Below, in pieces: positions 1 to 15,059 of a stretch of 64,000 nucleotides of DNA; within the stretch, counting starts at the first letter, position 1; each line of letters begins with the position of its first letter. Where the stretch lies: the NCBI RefSeq assembly GCF_954871325.1, contig NC_088775.1, positions 5,009,475 through 5,073,474 of the forward strand, given 5' to 3'. Under the pieces are notes generated by a model, which was not told the origin of the DNA, made no database searches, and saw only the letters and a program-made list of their open reading frames with translations. The DNA comes from Gordionus sp. m RMFG-2023 (taxonomy: Eukaryota > Nematomorpha > Gordioida > Chordodea > Parachordodidae). Made by a program: the position numbers and the translations under genes.

Positions 1-480
1 GGGCATAAAATGGTGAGAGTAAAATTCGTGGACGGAAAGGAAGGAGTTAGACACGTAGAACAGATACGGAAGAGAGTAGAGTCTGAAAGATTGAGATCTA
101 GTCATGATGCGGAGAGGAGAGAGGGATAGATATCTTAGCAATTCTCGAGTTAAAGCACATAGAAAATAATAATTACATTTTGATTTTATGTACAAAACCC
201 CCTTGTTTATCTTTGTTAAACAACAATTTTAATTTTTTTTTGTATGTTCAAGGGTTTTCATTTAATGGGGGCGTGTTATAAATAGTTTTATTATTTTTTT
301 TGTATGAGTCATGAAATATTTTTTTTTGTTTGAAATTTTATTTTTAATATTTTTTTTAGTTTCGCGCAGTCATCTTGAACGTCATTATATAAATATTTTT
401 TTGTTTGAAATTTTATTTTCAATATTTTTTTAGTTTTTTCGCGCAGTCATCTTGAACGTCATTATATAAATATTTTTAAT
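1..480 (+). mobile_element. 3' end of a Ty3/Gypsy-like LTR retrotransposon (fossil)
   Basis: The window opens inside an open frame that reads like the C-terminal tail of a retrotransposon integrase, with the segment VKFVDGKEGVRHVEQIRKRV followed by a stop near 129. A purine-rich run at about 264-273 is followed at 274 by TGTTATA, the usual arrangement of a polypurine tract next to the start of a 3' LTR. The LTR then contains a tandem duplication (see next entry), and its right end is not clear. The family is inferred from the integrase tail and the TG start only. The left part lies outside the window. It is treated as an old copy. Confidence 0.55.
320..476. repeat. Tandem duplication of about 78 bp in the LTR
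   Basis: Two adjacent units each contain TTTGTTTGAAATTTTATTTT, then a T-run, then CGCGCAGTCATCTTGAACG and ATTATATAAATATTTTT. They differ by a few bases and by the length of the T-run. The unit may be an LTR-internal regulatory repeat, but the sequence shows only the duplication. Confidence 0.8.
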
Positions 481-1404
481 ATTTATTATGTAAAAGAAAA
501 AAAAAATAATAATTTAATATTTATAAAAAAAAATAATCTTATATAAACTAAAAAAAAAGTGGAAATTTATTATTATTATCAATTATATTTTTTTTATATT
601 TATTGTTTTAAAGAAAAATAAAACCAATATATTCAAAAAAAAAAAGGGGTAAAAAAATAAATATACTATTAAGTTAAATATTTCTGTACGGTGAAATTTT
701 GAAAATATCATTGGTCACAATTTTTGTAGAGTTGAGTGTATTGCCATTTTACATCATTTAAAAAATATTTTTGAGCTTATAATACTTAGAGATAAATAGA
801 ATCTAATAAATTATTTTCATTTGGCTTTATAAACGACACACTAATATGTGATTTTATTGATTGTGATGCCCAAGCAAATCTTAGCTTCACATAAGAAGAA
901 ACCACACTCTATAAATTAACAAAATATAACAACAAATAAAATATATCGTTGAGTGTAGGCTTGTAGACAAAATTCAAACTGGTTTTTAGAGCTTCGAACT
1001 TATTCAATATTTTTTATTTTATGAACCAGAACCTGAACCGTTCTTTTTATTCGAACCTACCTAAACCGATATTCTATTCGGATCTCCTTCATAATTTAAT
1101 CTTTGTGAGCCTTATCTGGAGTATTTAAAAATTTTACGTAAATAAAAAAAATATTAATAAAAAATTGCAATGATATTTTAATTTAAATCAAAATTATTTT
1201 TGTTATCTAAAAAAATATTAATAAAAAAAATAATCTAAAAGTTCCGTTTTCTGTGGATAGAAATATTTCTCAATTGTTAAGGTAAAAAATAATTTTTTTT
1301 TGAAGTGACAAGATTTTTTGTTATAATAATTGATATGAATGCATTGAATAAATTAATTTTTATATCTATTTATAAAATATACATAAATATTGCAATTATG
1401 TTTA
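477..1404. other. AT-rich sequence without a recognisable gene
   Basis: Mostly A/T runs and short low-complexity stretches. No open frame with recognisable protein similarity and no splice-bounded exon was found on either strand. A somewhat richer patch at 1000-1090 resembles the CGGGTT-like patches seen elsewhere in the window, but weakly. Confidence 0.5.
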
Positions 1405-1860
1405 TTTTTTTAATTTTAGCAAACTTATTAATATTATAAGTGCTGAATTAGGATCTATAAATTTACTTCTATTATCCACTTTGAAATAATAATTCTTTAT
1501 TTTTTGCAATATCTTAGTTTATTTAAGATGTATGAGTTATTAAAGAGTTAAACTTAACTATAATTAGCTAAAAATTATAACTACTAGGGTATTTCAATAT
1601 TTATAAAGTATTTCTATTTTATTCATTTGTTTTAAATTTAGCAAACTTATTAATATTTAATCACTTAAATGCAGAATTAGGATCTATAAATTTACTTATA
1701 TTATCCATAATTAATATATTTTATTATATTTTGCAATATCTTAATAGTTTATTTAAGATGTATGGATTATCAAAGAGTTAAAGTTTTAACTATAATTAGC
1801 AAAGAAAAATTACAACTAGGGTATTTTCAAATATTTGTAAAGTATTTATTTTTAATTTTC
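1405..1860. repeat. Diverged tandem duplication, unit about 220 bp
   Basis: Two units (about 1405-1615 and 1625-1860) share in order AGCAAACTTATTAATATT, AATTAGGATCTATAAATTTA, TTTGCAATATCTTA, GTTTATTTAAGATGTATG and a distal CTAGGGTATTT block. They differ by small indels and substitutions, so this is an old local duplication. No coding signal is visible in either unit. Confidence 0.75.
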
Positions 1861-2085
1861 TAATTGAAATATGTATGTTCAACAATGCAAATATTTTAAA
1901 TTGCCCTCAATCATAATAAAACTAAACTAAGAGTGAAACCTTGACTTTAGCCAGTAAATATAATTACAAATATTAATCATGTTTTGCTATATATTAATGC
2001 AATCTTATTTATATTTTTAAAATTACATTTTAGGAAGAAGTTAACACATAATTATCCACTACTAATTATATAAAAATTTTATTAA

Positions 2086-2673
2086 CCCTTCAATACTCCA
2101 GTGAAAAAAATTAATACTCGGGTGGGGTTTAATAGACCTTAATTTCAAATGCATATATCTCCAGTTATATTCATTATTTAGATTTAATATTTGGATATAG
2201 GATAGAACTAACCTTAAACCTGATAAAATAATTATTTATTTTTATTTCTTAAGTTTAAATTAAAAATGATGAAGAGTAATATAATTTGTCCCAAAATTTT
2301 CTAAAAAAAGCTAACTTTTTTTAAATTTAAAATATTAAATGAAAAAATTAACTTATATATCATATAATCATGATAATTTATAACATGGATCTTTATTCTT
2401 CAATATAAAAAACAATTACACTAATACATTCAAATATAAAAAAATATAGAACATACAAATTTACTCCATTGGGGTCTCACAAACCCCAATCAGTCACAAA
2501 ATGCTTATATCTTAAAAACTACTCAATCGAAATGTATGAAATTTGGAATATAGATTCTAAGATATATTTGATGAAGCTACTGAAAAATCCAGATAATAAT
2601 ATTTAACTGTTTTTATGCAATATCATTTCTAGCATGCCTGGGGTTTCATATACCCCACCAGAGTATTGAAGGG
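2086..2673. mobile_element. piggyBac-type MITE with TTAA target duplication
   Basis: The 588-bp element starts CCCTTCAATACTCCAGTG and ends CCACCAGAGTATTGAAGGG, giving 13-bp terminal inverted repeats beginning CCC. It is flanked on both sides by TTAA (2082-2085 and 2674-2677), the target duplication of piggyBac transposons. Removing it restores a sequence present uninterrupted in the sister Harbinger block around TTAA 5858-5861, so that block keeps the empty site. No ORF of useful size lies inside, so it is non-autonomous. Confidence 0.9.
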
Positions 2674-3204
2674 TTAATAACAATATATCAAAAATTAACA
2701 ATATAACAAATATAAATATCAAAATTATATAATGGTATTAAAAATATCTAAAGCTGTTTCAGATGTTTCTGTTGGTTGTGCATTTCTATTAATCTTGATT
2801 ATTTGCATTACTTTTAAAACCTGTTTTCAAAAAATTATCTTCATCTGAATTATCTAGGCTATCCAAAAAGAGTCTATATAAAAGATAAATAAATTATAGA
2901 TAAAAATAAGAATTACTGGATACTTCCAATACATCATCAGCATTTGCAAATCATTTTTGGCAGGTTTCCTTGTTGGAGGAGGGGATTCCTGGAAGTTACT
3001 GACAGTAGGTCTGTCAGCAACAGTGGATTGCATGAAATTAATATATTTCTTTTACTTATATTCATGCACCCCTCCTCTAGATCCGGATGGTCTGCCTAAT
3101 TTTTCTTTGCTGAGTTGATCCTTGAAATTTCTTAAACGCTTTTTAAGTAGTTAACACTACAGTCATAATCAGGATATTCTTCTGATAATCTAAAAATAAA
3201 ATTA

Positions 3205-3456
3205 TTAATAATATAATATATTATTTAACTTAATTCCTATGATGGAAAGATGTTCCATCACAACGAATGTCTTCTTGTGATCAGAATGCGCCTGATTCCA
3301 TATAATCTCTTCTGGTTCCAACATTTCGGCAAACCTCTTTGTAATTTGGTCATTCCATGATCTAAAATAATTAATATATGATGATTTAAAGATAATTATA
3401 CTTACATTTTTGATGGTGTATTCATTTCTCCATTTCAAAAAAATTTGAAAACGCAA
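3205..3456 (-). CDS. Harbinger-associated second ORF, left copy (DNA-binding-like, tentative)
   Basis: An open frame of about 83 codons without a convincing ATG. It contains KWRNEYTIKN, RSWNDQITKRFAEMLEPEE and DHKKTFVVMEHLSIIG. PIF/Harbinger elements typically carry, beside the transposase, a small MYB/SANT- or MADF-like protein that helps the transposase reach the DNA ends. The tryptophans, basic residues and position beside the transposase suggest this role, but I do not recognise the fold with certainty. A possible continuation lies to the left (LSEEYPDYDCSVNYLKS, about 3145-3195). The copy at 6101-6328 has nearly the same protein sequence. Confidence 0.4.
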   Translation of the reverse strand: MRFQIFLKWRNEYTIKNVSIIIFKSSYINYFRSWNDQITKRFAEMLEPEEIIWNQAHSDHKKTFVVMEHLSIIGIKLNNILYY

Positions 3457-4186
3457 GCAGGTTCACGTTTTAAAAAAAATATTTTAAATGAAAAACGGAT
3501 ATGTGCTCAATTTGAACGAATGCATTTAAAATGCATTGCTTGCATTTTGAAACGCAGCGTTGCAACGCACAATTTGTATGCACTATTAACTTCTTTCTAA
3601 AATGTAATTTTAAAAATATAAATAAGATTTTAATATATAGTAAAATATGATAAATATTTATGATTATATTTACTGGCTAAAGTCAAGGTTTCACTCTTAG
3701 TTTAGTTTTATTATGATTGAGGGCAATTTAAAATATTTGCATTGTAGAGTTTAATATATATAAATCTAATCTACAACCTTCATTTTATTAATAAAATTTT
3801 TATATATTTAGTCTGTTTCATATGTAAATATAGGATAATAAGTAGTGGATAATTATTTGTTAACTTCTTCCTAAAATATAATTTTAAAAATATAAATAAG
3901 ATTTTAATATATAGCAAAACATGATTAATATTTGTAATTATTTTAACTGGCTAAAGTCAAGGTTTCACTCTTAGTTTGGTTTTATTATGATTGAGGGCAA
4001 TTTAAAATATTTGCATTGTTGAGTTTAATATATATAAATCTAATCTACAACCTTCATCCCCATTATTAATCCTCAACTTTGGATCCCATTTCATTTAATC
4101 TATTACAATTAACACTAAGCTTACAAATATATAACTAAACTTAAACCATTATTTCATGATCAATACTTTATTCAAATTTTATTAAT

Positions 4187-4340
4187 ATTAATAAATTTAT
4201 TATAATAGTAATATAAATAAATTTATTATAATAGTAATATAAATAAATTTATTATAATAGTAATATAAATAAAATTATTATAATAGTAATATAAATAAAT
4301 TTATTATAATAGTAATATAAATAAATTTATTATAATATAA
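4187..4340. repeat. 26-bp minisatellite, about five copies
   Basis: The unit is AAATAAATTTATTATAATAG followed by TAATAT and is repeated almost perfectly, with one variant copy (AAATAAAATTATTA). The sister block at about 7127-7195 has only about two and a half copies, so the array has changed in length since the blocks were duplicated. It lies just past the 3' end of the transposase gene. Confidence 0.9.
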
Positions 4341-4344
4341 AAAT

Positions 4345-5712
4345 TTAAGAATTTATAAAATTTTTAAATTTATCCCTAATGATTTTAGATTCCTGTGAGC
4401 TTGAGTTGTTTTCCCTGCTTGCCAAAAATGGTCTTGTTGTAAGGTTAGCCAATGTAGGATCTGTATTGATGATAATATAATTTTAAAAATATATATAAAT
4501 ATGATTTTTATATATATATATTTAAATTTAAATATTGGTATTACCTATATCATCAATGGAAGCTGATCCTTCTTTGTTGATGATAATGTTATGTAGGATG
4601 CAAATAGCCTTTATCACTATCTCTATGCTAGGTAGTCCTATTTCTATTGGCTTACTTAGAATGTCAAATTTTTTGACTATTCCACCAAAGCTTCTTTCTA
4701 CACTTACTCGAGCATGGCACAGCCTCATGTTATATTCCCTTTCTTCTGTTGTCAGATTTCTTTTGGGGTAGGGCTTCATCAAATAATTTGATAAAGGGAA
4801 TGCGTCGTCCCCAACCATTACAAATGGCATGGCCTCATTACAACCTGGAAATGGTTTGGGAGCAGGCATATCAAGTGTATGGTTAATCAATTCTATTAAT
4901 ATATTTCTAAGATATAATAAAATTAATATAAAGTAACCTCTATATAAAGAGCTATTTCTAAATACACCACCATCACTTTGCTTTCCATATGCACCTACAT
5001 CTATATAAATAAATCTCCTGTTAATATCTGTTAGGGCTAACAGGTTAATAGAAAATCTATGCTTATAGTTATAAAATTGTGAGCCACTATTGGGAGGGCT
5101 CTTGATATATATATGCTTTCCATCTATAGCCCCAATACAATTTGGGAATCCTGATTGAAGCAGGAATTCCTGGGAAATCTAAAGATAAGTAAATATTAAT
5201 CTTGAATCATTATAATATATTTACTTTTTCCCAATCATTTTTATTAGGTTTGGGCATGTGTATATGAGCAGCAGCATTCCAAATTGCTGTGCACACTGAT
5301 TTCACAATATAACTTATACAGGATTTTGAGATCCTTGAGCTATAAGCTAGTTGTGCAAATGATACACCAGTTATTAAATACCTATTATATAAACAATTTA
5401 TAATAAATTAAATTTATTTTACCTTAAGGTAACAAACAATCGATCCTCAGCATCGATTTGTTTGTTACAATTAGTAACTTTCGGATTAATGTCCTCATAT
5501 ATGAGCTCCAGTATATAAGAAAATGTTGATCTTCTCATTCTTGTATAGTTATAAAATTGCGAATGTGTTAAATCGCCTTTAATATTAATATATTCTGAAA
5601 AAAGATTTCTTTTAACAAATATTTTGGATGTCTTGCTCTTCTTCCTTCCTTTATTTCTTTGTAGTAAATACAAAGCAAGTAACTTTTTTTGTTTTAAATT
5701 TAAATGTTTCAT
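4345..5712 (-). CDS. PIF/Harbinger transposase, five exons, open throughout
   Basis: DDE-type transposase of a cut-and-paste DNA transposon. Exons on the minus strand are 5712-5423, 5381-5225, 5178-4938, 4892-4545 and 4460-4345; all introns have GT...AG ends and the first is only 41 bp. The joined frame is 1152 nt, giving 383 residues, a usual length for the family. Visible landmarks are the helical N-terminal block FVKRNLFSEYINIKGDLTHS, the first catalytic Asp in GAIDGKHIYIKSPP, the second in GKQSDGGVFRNS, the VGDDAFPLSNYLMKPYP block, the HARVSVERSFGGIVKKF block and the terminal IRDKFKNFINS. The start is the first ATG (5712) before these blocks. No disabling change was seen, so this copy could be functional; expression is unknown. 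Confidence 0.85.
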
Positions 5713-5816
5713 ATTGAAAAAATAAAAGTTAACGCATCAATTTATACATGGCTGCGTTTACGTTTTTTTATATGCGTTTTAAAACGCAGCGTTGCAACGC
5801 ACAATTTGTACGCACT

Positions 5817-6790
5817 ATAACACATAATTATCCACTACTAATTATATAAAAATTTTATTAATAACAATATATCAAAAATTAACAATATAACAAATATAAA
5901 TATCAAAATTATATAATGGTATTAAAAATATTTAAAGCTGTTTCAGATGTTTCTGTTGTTTGTGTATTTCTTCTATTAATCTTGATAATTTGCATTGTTT
6001 TTAAAACTTCTGTCTTGAAAAAATAGTCTTCATCAGAATTGTAACCTTCCAATACATCAACCAGGCTATCCAAAAAGATTCTATATAAAAGATAATTATA
6101 TTATATATTATTTAACTTAATTCCTATGATGGAAAGTTTTTCCATCACAGAGAATGTCTTCTTGTGATCAGGATGCGCCTGATTCCAAATAACCTCTTCA
6201 GGTTCCAACATTTCAGCAAATCTTTTTGTTATTTCTTCATTCCATGATCTAAAATAATTAATAAATGATGATTTAATTATATATATTCTTACATTTTTGA
6301 TGGTGTGTTCATTTCTCCACTTCAACAAAATTTGAAACGCAAGCAGGTTTACGTTTTTAAAAAAAATTTTAAATGAAAAACGGATATGTGCTCAATTTGA
6401 ACGAATGCATTTAAAATGCATTGCTTGCATTTTGAAACGCAGCGTTGCAACGCCAATTTGTACGCACTAATTGAAAAAAAAGTCATCTAGTATCCAGTAA
6501 TTCTTATTTTTATATAATTTATTTATCTTTTATATAGACTCTTTTTGGATAGCCTAGTTGATATATTGGAAGGTTACAATTCAGATGAAGATTATTTTTT
6601 TAAAACAGAGGTTTTAAAAGTAATGCAAATAATCAAGATTAATCGAAATGCACAACCAACAGAAACATCTGAAACAGCTTTATATTATACCATTATATAA
6701 TTTTGATATTTATATTTGTTATATTGTTAATTTTTGATATATTGATATTAATAAAATTTTTATATAATTAGTAGTGGATAATTATGTGTT
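5817..6790. repeat. Large imperfect inverted repeat with arms of about 270 bp
   Basis: The left arm (about 5817-6090) contains CACATAATTATCCACTACTA, AACAATATATCAAAAATTAAC-like sequence and AAAGCTGTTTCAGATGTTTC. The right arm (about 6500-6790) carries the same blocks reversed, ending in TAGTAGTGGATAATTATGTG. The spacer holds the second ORF (6101-6328) and the GCGTTGCAACGC boundary motif. In the left Harbinger block the corresponding sequence is split by the piggyBac MITE. The inversion probably arose when one element inserted into or recombined with another. Confidence 0.7.
6101..6328 (-). CDS. Harbinger-associated second ORF, right copy
   Basis: Sister of the ORF at 3205-3456: KWRNEHTIKN, RSWNEEITKRFAEMLEPEE, DHKKTFSVMEKLSIIG. 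The two proteins differ mainly by conservative exchanges (D/E, I/V), which hints that the frame was once selected or that the split is recent. The function is proposed only from its place in a Harbinger element. It sits between the arms of the inverted repeat described separately. Confidence 0.4.
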   Translation of the reverse strand: MLKWRNEHTIKNVRIYIIKSSFINYFRSWNEEITKRFAEMLEPEEVIWNQAHPDHKKTFSVMEKLSIIGIKLNNI

Positions 6791-7199
6791 AACTTCTTCC
6801 TAAAATGTAATTTTAAAAATATAAATAAGATTGCATTAATATATAGCAAAACATGATTAATATTTGTAATTATTTTAACTGGCTAAAGTCAAGGTTTCAC
6901 TCTTAGTTTGGTTTTATTATGATTGAGGGCAATTTAAAATATTTGCATTGTTGAGTTTAATATATATATAAATCTAATCTACAACCTTCATCCCCATTAT
7001 TAATCCTCAACTTTGGATCCCACTTCATTTAATCTATTACAATTAACACTAAGCTTAAAAATATATAACTAAACTTAAACCATTATTTCATGATCAATAC
7101 TTTATTCAGATTTTATTTAATATAAATAAATTTATTATAATAGTAATATAAATAAAATTATTATAATAGTAATATAAATAAATTTATTATAATATAAAA

Positions 7200-8586
7200 A
7201 TTTAAGAATTTATTAAATTTTTCCCTAATGATTTTAGATTCCTGTGAGCTTGAGTTGTTTTCCCTGCTTGCCAAAAATGGTCTTGTTGTAAGGTTAGCCA
7301 ATGTAGGATCTGTATTGATGATAATATAATTTTAAAAATATATATAAATAGGATTTTTTATATATATATTTAAATTTAAATATTAATATTACCTATATCA
7401 TCAATGGAAGCTGATCTTCTTTGTTGATGATAATGTTATGTAGGATGCAAATAGCCTTTATCACTATCTCTATGCTAGGTAGTCCTATTTCTATTGGCTT
7501 ACTTAGAATGCCAAATTTTTTGACTATTCCACCAAAGCTTCTTTCTACACTTAGTCGAGCATGGCACAGCCTCATGTTATATTCCCTTTCTTCTGTTGTC
7601 AGATTTCTTTTGGGGTAGGGCTTCATCAAATAATTTGATAAAGGGAATGTGTTGTCCCCAACCATTACAAATGGCATGGCCTCATTACAACCTGGAAATG
7701 GTTTGGGAGCAGGCATATCAAGTGTATGGTTAATCAATTCTATTAATATATTTCTAAGATATAATAAAATTAATATAAAGTAACCTCTATATAAAGAGCT
7801 ATTTCTAAAAACACCACCATCACTTTGCTTTCCATATGCACCTACATCTATATAAATAAATCTCCTGTTAATATCTGTTAGGGCTAACAGGTTAATAGAA
7901 AATCTATGCTTATAGTTATTAAATTGTGAGCCACTATTGGGAGGGCTCTTGATATATATATGCTTTCCATCTATAGCCCCAATACAATTTGGGAATCCTG
8001 ATTGAAGCAGGAATTCCTGGGAAATCTAAAGATAAGTAAATATTAATCTTGATTTATTATAGTAAATTTACCTTTTCCCAATCATTTTTATTAGGCTTAG
8101 GCATGTGAATATGTGTAGCAGCATTCCAAATTGCTGTGAACACTGATTTCACAATATAGCTTATACAGGATTTTGAGATCCTTGAGCTATAAGCTAGTTG
8201 TGCAAATGATACACCAGTTATTAAATACCTATTATATAAATAATTAATAATAAATTAAATTTATTTTACCTTAAGGTAACAAACAATCGATCCTCAGCAT
8301 CGATTTGTTTGTTACAATTAGTAACTTTCGGATTAATGTCCTCATATATGAGCTCCAGTATATAAGAAAATGTTGATCTTCTCATTCTTGTATAGTTATA
8401 AAATTGCGAATGTGTTAAATCGCCTTTAATATTAATATATTCTGAAAAAAGATTTCTTTTAACAAATATTTTGGATGTCTTGCTCTTCTTCCTTCCTTTA
8501 TTTCTTTGTAGTAAATACAAAGCAAGTAATTTTTTTGTTTTAAATTTAAATGTATCATATTTAAAAATAAAAGTTAACGCATCCAT
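7200..8586 (-). pseudogene. Second PIF/Harbinger transposase copy, slightly degraded
   Basis: Same exon plan as the left copy: about 8586-8270, 8228-8072, 8025-7785, 7739-7393 and 7309 downwards. Most of the protein is nearly identical, including GAIDGKHI, GKQSDGGVF and HARLSVERSFGGIVKKF. Compared with the left copy it lacks one base in a T-run near 8531, which shifts the original start so that the frame now opens from an upstream ATG (8586, MDALTFIFKYD...). It also lacks one base near 7413, which shifts the C-terminus of exon 4. The last exon ends differently as well (IREKFNKFLNF). It is a recent but probably inactive duplicate. Confidence 0.75.
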
Positions 8587-8690
8587 TTATACATGGCTGC
8601 GTTTACGTTTTTTTATATGCGTTTTGAAGCGCCACGTTGCAACGCATAATTTGTACGCACTAACGCATCCATAAAATGTTTATATTGTTA

Positions 8691-8996
8691 CACCCCCCCT
8701 CCCCCCCCCTTATTTAATCTTCTTTTGTCTAACTTTGTTTTTTCATTTATTAAATTCAATGCCTCTTATTTTTTAAAATTATAGTAAACATAAATTTATC
8801 GTTTGTTTCATTAATTGGCATGAAACCAAATTAATTTTTTTTAAAAAAAGTATGATGAAATTATAATATTTTTCAATTGCACAAAATAAAATAACTACAT
8901 TGCCACTTCAATAAATTTGAATTATTTACAAATTATCCAACTTGTATTCTTTAACCATAATCATCTTTTTTAGAATTGATAGAAATTTATAAGATA
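8691..8996. other. 5' flank of cathepsin gene 1, with C-tract at 8693-8709
   Basis: A C-rich run interrupted by one T lies just right of the Harbinger array. From about 8755 onward the sequence resembles the region upstream of cathepsin gene 2 (about 21740-21980): both carry CATTAATTGGCA followed by a GAA-CCA block, then AAAAGTATATGATGAAAT-like and TTTATCAATTGCA-like stretches. This is likely the shared promoter and 5' leader region. No TATA box can be singled out in such AT-rich DNA. Confidence 0.5.

Positions 8997-15059
<6,063 letters not shown>

Larger units (their letters stand above)
1870..8690 (-). mobile_element. PIF/Harbinger transposon array (two related units, nested)
   Basis: Two long related blocks lie head to tail. 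The left block contains a small second ORF (3205-3456) and a transposase (4345-5712); the right block contains the sister second ORF (6101-6328) and sister transposase (7200-8586). Each ORF block ends at a shared boundary motif built on the palindrome GCGTTGCAACGC followed by AATTTGTACGCACTA (at about 3550-3592, 5785-5816, 6440-6470 and 8630-8665). Blocks of non-coding sequence also recur, for example the stretch with GGCTAAAGTCAAGGTTTCAC at 3675, 3950 and 6880, and inverted at about 1945. The exact outer ends of each element are unresolved because pieces are inverted and nested. Confidence 0.75.

Noticed and set aside
4187-4340. Regular repeat array as a possible CRISPR
   Set aside because: The 26-bp units are directly adjacent with no unique spacers, and the setting is an animal genome; it is a minisatellite. 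The same holds for 61511-61630.
4535-4771. Plus-strand ORF opposite the Harbinger transposase (also 7421-7618)
   Set aside because: It is the complement of the strongly conserved transposase exon 4 and has no recognisable protein content of its own.
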